A DNA stretch of 64,000 bases from Chitinophaga sp. CF118 (GTDB lineage: Bacteria; Bacteroidota; Bacteroidia; Chitinophagales; Chitinophagaceae), in contig NZ_FOMK01000014.1 in the NCBI RefSeq assembly GCF_900112615.1, positions 1 through 64,000 on the forward strand. The letters run 5' to 3'. The translations under genes were made by a program, and so were the position numbers. This document shows, one piece after another, positions 8,245 through 15,393 of this stretch. The stretch's first letter is position 1; each line of letters begins with the position of its first letter. The notes below the pieces were generated by a model, which saw only the letters and a program-made list of their open reading frames with translations, was not told the DNA's origin and did not search any database.

Positions 8245-11200
8245 ATGACAGAAAAGATCGCGCATGTTTTTAGGAAATATAAGGGATATAACCCTAATGA
8301 AATAAAGTGCTGGAGCCTTAGCAAGGGTATTAATACGGACAGTTTTGTAGTCGATAATATCACTACCTCTAAAGGATCTTCCAAAGCAGGAACAGCTATC
8401 CCTTCTCCGTTGGCAAGAATGGAGCTTTTTGATACGGCATTTAATATTCTGGCTTCAGATGAAATGAACCTGGAAGGGAATACCATTTACCACCAGCTTG
8501 TTTCCGATTGTCTGGATGTATTTCAGATGATGTTTAATACACGGTCTGAAGATATTGGTGCCGGGAAAAAGATCTGGTTTAAAGAATGGAAAGTCCAGGA
8601 AAATATTGACAAACTGAAAGCAAAAGGAGAAAAACATCCCAACTATCTCCTTGGAAAGTCGCTGGGACAAATCTTCTTTGATAAGGATAATACTGCTTTC
8701 GCTAATACCGGCAGCATTTTTCTGATTTACTATGAGAATACATTACTTGGTGGTACTTCCCCTCTCACGCTGTTTTTTACCAGCCCTAACTGGTCACGTC
8801 AGATAAGAGACGGAGCTATTATAAATATCCCGCAGAGTTCAGATGGGGATGTGTTTTTTGATAGCGATATCAGACCATTACATTTGAGGGATGAAGAGTT
8901 TGTAAAATACCTTTTTACATTATGCCGGCAAAACAAGGAAGCTTTCGAAAAAGCCGCCGGACTAAGGAAGTATATAAACAAGGCCATTAAGAATAATAAG
9001 CGTTTCTCAGATTTGTTTAATAACGAAAGGATCACTGTCACCTCTTCCATACTGGAAGAGGAGTATAGCAAGATCATGACAAATGTGGAGAATAAATTGC
9101 TTACAATCAACGGACTGTATTTCTATCGTCAGAAGGAAGAACGGGAGAGGGAGAAAATACTGAATACAAGTGATTTTATTATCAATGCAACAACTGATAA
9201 ATACAGGAAACAGTTCAATGAAAAGAATGAAGAGGTATTAGTATATCCTCCACTAGTTTTGATTAACGGAATGAATATAAATGGGGATTATATTGAGAAA
9301 AATATCCCCTGGAATCCTATCACAATCATCCGGGATCTGTATCACAGATCCATTCCTTTGTATGACAGAAAACTTCCACAGGGGAATAGTTCTACTGTTG
9401 TTTATCCTTTCATTACAACGGAAGACTTTCTGGAAGATTATCTGCTGGAAGTGCCTTATAATATTAATAGTACAAAATTCTTTTCCGGCTTTAAAGGAGA
9501 TTTTAAATACCTGCTTCCTATAAAGAAGGAATATTTCAATTTCTTCACATTTGCGGATCTTAAAAATGCACTCACCATTACTTTAACGAATGGTGTAGTC
9601 AGAGCTACCCTGAAAGTTCCTATAAAGAATAAAAAGACCACTACAGAAATTCTGTTCGTCAAGGAGTATAATAAAACAAAAGGTACCATTATTGACTGTC
9701 GTGTGGGAATGGGGATTTATCCTTTCTATAAGATTGCAGGCAGTGATGCTTCATTAAAGGCACTGAACGATTATGATATCCTGCTTGCCAACCGTATAGA
9801 ACAGGATGGAGCAGAACGAGTATCATTACATTTCTTTTCTTATGACAAGATCAGTACGGATACTAATCAGCTGGAAAGAAAAACCACGTTGAGGTCTGTA
9901 TTTGATCAGGGTGGAGCTACTGCAACTTCCAGGTATTATAAGCTGCGGGCATCGTTTGATTACATAACGATGTCTTACAAAGACTCTAATGGAAGTAAAT
10001 GTAATGGGTTAATCGTCCCCAATTTCGAGAATAGGACCTTTGGTCTTAATCAGACAAAGGGTTATACATTTGCGATCGATTTTGGTACCTCTAATACGCA
10101 TGTTGCATATATGGAGAATACTAATAGTCTGCCTCTGCCCTTTGAGATTGAAGAAGCAGATCAGCAGATGGTATTGCTGAATGCCCCTGGTACAGATACG
10201 ACCACCCCCAGCTCAAAATTTTCTTTTTACGGGCAGTTTCCTGCCATTGACCTTACATTGCGTCGCGAGTTCTTACCGGCTGTAATAACTGACAAAGGGA
10301 AAAACAGTATTTCTTTCCCCTTCAAAACTGCTACCTGTGAAGTGGCGAATTTCGGCAAAGGTGATGATTCAAATTATGACCTGTTCAGTCACATCAATAT
10401 CGGTTATTACATAGACCAGGAAGAAACACAAGGGGATGTGATTTATACCACTAACCTTAAATGGCTGCTTGAGAATAATAACGATAATGCGAATAAGAAC
10501 AGGGTTAGATTCTTTCTTAAGCAATTGCTGGTACAGATTAAAGTAAAAACAATACTGAATAACGGAGATCTCAAAAAGCTGCAGGTTGCCTGGTCACTTC
10601 CGCTTAGTATGACAAGGGGGAACCGGGTAATATTGAGGGACATATTATCAGCTACTTTTAAGGAAGTCTTTGAAGGCACAGGTGCGAATTTACTCGAATC
10701 TATTCCTGAATCTGTTGCCCCCTATTTCTATCTGACCAAAACAGAGAATGCCTTACACGATATGGCTAACATCATTAATGTTGACATTGGTGGTGGTACA
10801 ACAGATATCATGATGTTTATGGAATCTGCCGGGCAGATAGCCCATAAATATATCAGTACATCATTCCGTTTTGCAGGTAATGATCTGTGGGGAAGCGGAT
10901 TCAATGGTAAGTTGAAAGACAATGGTTTTATCACTAATTATTTCAATTATCAGAAGGCTAATAACATTAGCCCGGCCAGCGAAATCAAGTATCTTAATAA
11001 GGCGCAGGAAGATGGCAGCCTGAGATCTGATGACCTGATCAGTTTACTCTTTAAGTATGATCATAAGTTCCGCTTCAGTGATTCGATTACGATAGGTAAT
11101 CCTGGTATGCTTACGGTGATGTATTTGCATTACTGCGCAATCATCTATCATATTGTGGAAATCGTGGAATTGAAAAAATACCCGTTTCCAAGGTACCTCT

Positions 11201-11841
11201 CTTTTACAGGAAAAGGTAGTCAGTATATCAAGATGATCTGTGGTGGAGGTAAACCTGAACTGGAAGAATTTACACGGTTGTTGATCAGAATATATGCTGG
11301 TAAGGAGGTGCAGAAGAGCTTTGAAGTGATTCTTAATCCTAATCCGAAGGAGGTTACTGCCAATGGTTCTGTATTGTATGCACGTGCAGAAAAAATCGAA
11401 ACGGAGAAGTATAATGGTGTACAGGAATTTGTACATCCCGGATTTGATCCGCTTAAAAACCCTGCGTTTGCAGAAATAGTAATAAAGGATGCTAAAACCG
11501 GATTCCTGGTAAAAGATGTACAGCAGGTTAATAGTCCGCTGAACATAGCAGTACTGGAGAATCTGAATGCCTTCCTGGATAAAACATTGAACAATCGTGA
11601 GGTCATAGATTTTCTGGGAGAGTTTAAAATTAAGAATCTGAAAAGCACATTGGAGTTGCTCCGTTGGGATGGTAATATAGATAATGGGGAAGGATTGGTC
11701 TATGATAGCTACAGGAAGGTATTAAATGATCTGAATGGAAAAGAGAAGGATGAACCTCTACCGCAATCATTGTTCTTCTTTGCATTCAAAGAAGCATTGT
11801 ATAAATTATCAAAACATATTGTTAGTAACAAAACCGTATAA
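8245..11841 (+). CDS. Large actin/Hsp70-superfamily ATPase with ~600-residue unknown N-terminal region
   Basis: A 1198-residue cytoplasmic protein. The actin-like ATPase core lies in the C-terminal half. Phosphate-1 motif is FAIDFGTSNTH with Asp612. A middle strand reads VAWSLPLSM. Phosphate-2 is VDIGGGTTD with Asp847. A late FTGKGSQYIKM segment (987 on) fits the adenosine loop. These three motifs in this order define the actin/Hsp70/sugar-kinase superfamily. The protein is not DnaK: the substrate-binding domain is missing and the ATPase core is preceded by about 600 residues of unrecognised, charged, mixed alpha/beta sequence. It has no signal peptide or membrane segment. Its gene lies between the tubulin-like gene (10-base gap) and the coiled-coil membrane gene (1-base gap). 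Distant likeness to SrfB-type actin-like proteins is possible but untested. Confidence 0.85.
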   Translation: MTEKIAHVFRKYKGYNPNEIKCWSLSKGINTDSFVVDNITTSKGSSKAGTAIPSPLARMELFDTAFNILASDEMNLEGNTIYHQLVSDCLDVFQMMFNTRSEDIGAGKKIWFKEWKVQENIDKLKAKGEKHPNYLLGKSLGQIFFDKDNTAFANTGSIFLIYYENTLLGGTSPLTLFFTSPNWSRQIRDGAIINIPQSSDGDVFFDSDIRPLHLRDEEFVKYLFTLCRQNKEAFEKAAGLRKYINKAIKNNKRFSDLFNNERITVTSSILEEEYSKIMTNVENKLLTINGLYFYRQKEEREREKILNTSDFIINATTDKYRKQFNEKNEEVLVYPPLVLINGMNINGDYIEKNIPWNPITIIRDLYHRSIPLYDRKLPQGNSSTVVYPFITTEDFLEDYLLEVPYNINSTKFFSGFKGDFKYLLPIKKEYFNFFTFADLKNALTITLTNGVVRATLKVPIKNKKTTTEILFVKEYNKTKGTIIDCRVGMGIYPFYKIAGSDASLKALNDYDILLANRIEQDGAERVSLHFFSYDKISTDTNQLERKTTLRSVFDQGGATATSRYYKLRASFDYITMSYKDSNGSKCNGLIVPNFENRTFGLNQTKGYTFAIDFGTSNTHVAYMENTNSLPLPFEIEEADQQMVLLNAPGTDTTTPSSKFSFYGQFPAIDLTLRREFLPAVITDKGKNSISFPFKTATCEVANFGKGDDSNYDLFSHINIGYYIDQEETQGDVIYTTNLKWLLENNNDNANKNRVRFFLKQLLVQIKVKTILNNGDLKKLQVAWSLPLSMTRGNRVILRDILSATFKEVFEGTGANLLESIPESVAPYFYLTKTENALHDMANIINVDIGGGTTDIMMFMESAGQIAHKYISTSFRFAGNDLWGSGFNGKLKDNGFITNYFNYQKANNISPASEIKYLNKAQEDGSLRSDDLISLLFKYDHKFRFSDSITIGNPGMLTVMYLHYCAIIYHIVEIVELKKYPFPRYLSFTGKGSQYIKMICGGGKPELEEFTRLLIRIYAGKEVQKSFEVILNPNPKEVTANGSVLYARAEKIETEKYNGVQEFVHPGFDPLKNPAFAEIVIKDAKTGFLVKDVQQVNSPLNIAVLENLNAFLDKTLNNREVIDFLGEFKIKNLKSTLELLRWDGNIDNGEGLVYDSYRKVLNDLNGKEKDEPLPQSLFFFAFKEALYKLSKHIVSNKTV

Positions 11842-11842
11842 G

Positions 11843-13078
11843 ATGAAACAATTATTATTTGTTCTGCCCCTGCTTTTTTGTACGGAATTATTTGCACAGA
11901 CCCCTGTTGAAAAAAAGATCAGCAAGGCCAAATACGATATTATTAAGCGTACCGTTGAATTTCTTTCTACTGATACTGCCAGTTTCGAAGAAGTTAAAGA
12001 GAATAAGTGCAAAAGCTGTATTGGTAATAGTTATGAAGCGCTGAAACAGTTTGCAAAGGATAATGGTCTTAAGAATGTTGATTTATTGATTGATGGGTGG
12101 CGTGATAAAAAAGTATTGCCAAATAAGAGGGCACTGGAGAAATTTGATACGCTATTATTACGAAAGATCACTACGAACTCCTCTGATAATAAAAAAAGAA
12201 GCAAAAGGATTACTATTGATAGTTATGGTGCTTACAGGGATGATGTCAGAAAGACTATAGATGATTATTCCAATGCTACTGTTATAAATGGAGATAGCGC
12301 AACACCTCTGGTTGCACAACAAGCGGATACTGCTAAAGAAGAAACGAAGAATACTGCTTTGGTTAACAAAGGTAGTGGGATTACTAATGATAATAAAGGT
12401 GCCGGAAGAGAGGATGACCCGCAGGAAATACCTTGGCTTTACCTTGCAGGCGGTGCTTTTCTTGCATTCCTGACCTTATATTTCTTTATAGAAGGAAGAA
12501 AGAATCGGGAGAAAATAAACAAATTAAAGAAAGAACTTAAAGATGTGATTCGTAACAGAGATGCGAATATTGACAATCTGAGGGTAGAGGTAAAGTCTTT
12601 GAAAGAAAAAATAAGCGAAACGGAAGAACGCCTGGCACAGGTGTCTGATAAACAGGCAGAAGAAAGAAAGGCCTATCAGCAAAAAGTAAGGGAGGCCCGG
12701 GAAGAAATTCCGAAAGACAAATTCTCAAAAGATGCTGTATCTGATCGCCCCAGAGGTTTTGGTCCGATTGTTAAATATGCAAGATATGCGGATCTTGGTG
12801 ATGGATTTTCATCAGAAGATTTGTTAGATAACCATGATAGTGAAACAATCTTTGAAATAACGATTACTGCCCCTGATGCAGGAACTTACAAGGTTACCAG
12901 TAATCAGCAGGCGCAGAAATATGCCTTGTCAAACGCTTCCTATTTTCTGAGTAATACATGTTTGTACGACTCTTTACCATCCGTAGACAGCACTATTATT
13001 ACGAATGAACCGGGAGTATTGTTATTGAAGGGCAATAAATGGGTAATCCATAAGCCTGCACGGCTCAGTTTTAATTAA
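11843..13078 (+). CDS. Signal peptide, periplasmic domain, TM and cytoplasmic coiled-coil protein
   Basis: The ATG at 11843 is chosen because it gives a signal peptide (residues 1-19, ending LFAQ) and a 1-base gap to the previous stop. The 411-residue product has a periplasmic region (20-196) with a CKSC pair at 56-59. A transmembrane helix (about 197-217) follows. Next comes a strongly basic stop-transfer segment and a long coiled coil (about 220-290), then a compact C-terminal domain (305-411) of beta character. Positive charge after the helix places the coiled coil and C-terminal domain in the cytoplasm. This would link the periplasm to the cytoplasmic NTPases. No known family was recognised. 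Confidence 0.75.
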   Translation: MKQLLFVLPLLFCTELFAQTPVEKKISKAKYDIIKRTVEFLSTDTASFEEVKENKCKSCIGNSYEALKQFAKDNGLKNVDLLIDGWRDKKVLPNKRALEKFDTLLLRKITTNSSDNKKRSKRITIDSYGAYRDDVRKTIDDYSNATVINGDSATPLVAQQADTAKEETKNTALVNKGSGITNDNKGAGREDDPQEIPWLYLAGGAFLAFLTLYFFIEGRKNREKINKLKKELKDVIRNRDANIDNLRVEVKSLKEKISETEERLAQVSDKQAEERKAYQQKVREAREEIPKDKFSKDAVSDRPRGFGPIVKYARYADLGDGFSSEDLLDNHDSETIFEITITAPDAGTYKVTSNQQAQKYALSNASYFLSNTCLYDSLPSVDSTIITNEPGVLLLKGNKWVIHKPARLSFN

Positions 13079-13096
13079 ACACGTTAAATCGTTAGC

Positions 13097-14827
13097 ATGA
13101 AAACGCTGGAGGAACTGGAAGAGGATATCCGGGAATTGCTGATCCTCAATAACAGGGATGTCAACATCCATAATTACCCTGATCTGATAAGCAATGCAAG
13201 AGAACTGGGATTCGATACAGGTGCATTAGCGGTGCTTGTGAGTGAAGTATATGGAAAGACAGACTGGCGGGCATATGATCGTATTTACGAACAGTTAAAT
13301 GCAAGTGAGACTGTTGCTAGAGGGGCTTTTTTTGATAAGGATGCAAAACAGATTATCGAAAGTGTAAAGAATGATTTACCTGCGCAGAAAGTAATTCCAT
13401 ATATCATTTCTATCATCAGCAAAGAACCATATAATTTTGAACCACGTGACCTTACCCCGCCGGATTGGAGTTCTTTCCGTAATTTCTGGATGCATGATGA
13501 GGCGTGGCAACGTTACCAGCAACAGGTAGAACCTGTTTACTGGTGTGATGTGAAAGCTACTACCCTGGAACAAATAGGAGAAATATCCTTTCGTAAAAAA
13601 GAGGAAGCGATGGAATATCTGGAGAATAAACTCTATCTGCCACCGCTTGTAACACTGCTGACAAGAAACGTGTCGCGGACAAAATCATTTGAACGGATCT
13701 TTGAAGAAGAGAAAGACCTGGAGAAGAGATATCTTACTATTATATACCGGCTTAATAACAATCTGCCTTTCCGCTTTCATGGTAAAACGTATAATACGGT
13801 AGCAGAGCTGTTGAATGATGGCTGTGACTCCCATGAATTATTTCTTCAGATGGAAGCACTCTATGGGAAAGGGCATATGCATATCTGGCTGAAGGAAGTC
13901 AACGCTGAACAGGAGAAGTTCCTGACAGAACAAAACGATAAAAACGGATTTCTGACCTTCCTGTATAAAGTAAATAATCAATATCCTTATTACCTGAATG
14001 GGAAAAGATATAACTCACCTGTGCAGTTAACTGAGGCCGCAAAAAACACAGGGGTAGTATGGCCTGAAATATTTTCTGCTATTAATGCCGGGCATCTGCA
14101 AACCTGGTTTGCAGGACTGAATAATCAACATTGGAACGATCAGCTGGTTCATGGGATTTCAACGATTACCAGTTCAGGATTTTATAGTGAAGAAGAACAT
14201 AAGCTGGCTACTGTACAAACGTTGATCAACCTGGTAGATCCTGCTTCTCCAATACCATCTGTAAAGGCAGTACCAGAATCGTTATCATTTCTGAATACAG
14301 AGGCCAGCAAACCTGTAGAGCAGGTTATACAGCTAAGGTTGGCAGGTAGTGGATTTGTTAAAGTGAAGGTGCAACTGGATGAGGAGTTTGAAGGAGTTAG
14401 CATCGATAAAGAGTTTATAAAATTCTATAGTCTTGTCGATAATAATACCGGTGAAATAAAATTGCGCATTCAACCGATGATGCTGGTTAAAGACAGAATT
14501 TATAATGTGAACATTGTTGTTACTTCAATATATGAACAGGTCCATATTCCGGTAACGATTTCTGTTACATTCCCTAAGAGAGCCTACATATTGGAGATGA
14601 TGAAGTTTAGTGCGATAGGTGCTTTGTTTTTCATGCTCATAATATCCATTGCACCTGTACTATATAATTATCCTGATGATGTCAATTATTTCTCACAGGA
14701 TACATCGATCTCTGATTTGCCACCGGGTTTTCTTGGATTCCTGTTTACTTTCCTCTTACTGATTAGCGGATTATGGTACTCTTATCGCTTTATTAAACAG
14801 AAATACAAAACAAATGTAAATGACTGA
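13097..14827 (+). CDS. Cytoplasmic repeat protein with Ig-like region and two C-terminal TM helices
   Basis: A 576-residue protein of no recognised family. The N-terminal ~200 residues are helical and acidic. Two related repeats follow, about 213-267 and 285-340. Each has a hydrophobic YRLNNNLPF / YKVNNQYPY strand, an (H/N)GK.YN turn, a helix and a closing W(L/F) element. A beta-rich region (405-492), Ig-like in appearance, precedes two membrane helices (about 503-522 and 544-564) and a basic tail. It lacks a signal peptide, so the bulk is probably cytoplasmic and anchored from the C-terminus. Its stop overlaps the next gene start by 8 bases. A docking role for the tubulin- or actin-like partner is inferred only. 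Confidence 0.72.
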   Translation: MKTLEELEEDIRELLILNNRDVNIHNYPDLISNARELGFDTGALAVLVSEVYGKTDWRAYDRIYEQLNASETVARGAFFDKDAKQIIESVKNDLPAQKVIPYIISIISKEPYNFEPRDLTPPDWSSFRNFWMHDEAWQRYQQQVEPVYWCDVKATTLEQIGEISFRKKEEAMEYLENKLYLPPLVTLLTRNVSRTKSFERIFEEEKDLEKRYLTIIYRLNNNLPFRFHGKTYNTVAELLNDGCDSHELFLQMEALYGKGHMHIWLKEVNAEQEKFLTEQNDKNGFLTFLYKVNNQYPYYLNGKRYNSPVQLTEAAKNTGVVWPEIFSAINAGHLQTWFAGLNNQHWNDQLVHGISTITSSGFYSEEEHKLATVQTLINLVDPASPIPSVKAVPESLSFLNTEASKPVEQVIQLRLAGSGFVKVKVQLDEEFEGVSIDKEFIKFYSLVDNNTGEIKLRIQPMMLVKDRIYNVNIVVTSIYEQVHIPVTISVTFPKRAYILEMMKFSAIGALFFMLIISIAPVLYNYPDDVNYFSQDTSISDLPPGFLGFLFTFLLLISGLWYSYRFIKQKYKTNVND

Positions 14828-15161
14828 TTTAATTTCTACTGCAATTGCGGAGCTTGAGAAAAATAAACGCAATCGCAAACGTAAAGTATGGGCAGCAGTG
14901 ATTATTATTCTGGCATTAATAATGATTAAGCCGGTTTCCATTTTTAGTGTCAACTTCTTCCTTTTCTTTAGTAAACTATTTAATACTGGGGGAGCACTTC
15001 CCAATCAGGTACTCTGGGCTATCCTGGGAATATTTGTGGGTGCTATATATGGTGCATGGGCTGCCAGAAGAAAATATAACCTTGATGCTAAATGGGTATT
15101 GTATCCTGTTGGAGGACTAACCTTATTTATCTTAATCTGTCTGCTCATTAATAAGGTATAG
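14820..15161 (+). CDS. Small membrane protein, last gene of the tubulin/actin-like operon
   Basis: A 113-residue protein whose ATG lies inside the end of the preceding gene (8-base overlap), which indicates translational coupling. After a basic N-terminus (KNKRNRKRK) it has three hydrophobic segments near residues 23-45, 60-80 and 90-111. No domain is recognised. With the three-helix protein at 6336 it brackets the cytoplasmic partners of the operon, so both may form a membrane platform. Confidence 0.7.
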   Translation: MTDLISTAIAELEKNKRNRKRKVWAAVIIILALIMIKPVSIFSVNFFLFFSKLFNTGGALPNQVLWAILGIFVGAIYGAWAARRKYNLDAKWVLYPVGGLTLFILICLLINKV

Positions 15162-15328
15162 AATCCTCCACTATTCATACTGCCTGCTGATTTTTCTTAT
15201 TAAAGTTACATAATCCATTGGGTGCTTCCTGCTTGATTTAAGTTTGCCAACTGAATACAGTTGTACAGAAACAGCGTATTTTAAATTAAGTGTTTTATTA
15301 ACATTTAATTTTTACCTATATTGGTTTT

Positions 15329-15360
15329 ACAAAAGGTGTAATGAAAATTGCACCTTTTGT
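15329..15360 (+). terminator. Hairpin between the tubulin/actin-like operon and the glycosidase operon
   Basis: A 13-bp stem (ACAAAAGGTG / CACCTTTTGT, extended inward with one wobble pair) encloses a six-base loop. It is followed by TTAGG rather than a long T tract, although the stem's own 3' arm is T-rich. It ends 33 bases before the GH2 start, so it could terminate the upstream operon or act as an attenuator in the GH2 leader. Confidence 0.6.
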
Positions 15361-15393
15361 TTAGGTCTGATTCCACTAGATAAACTGATAGAG

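Noticed and set aside
8245-11841. DnaK chaperone
   Set aside because: The ATPase core is C-terminal and there is no substrate-binding domain; only the superfamily motifs match.
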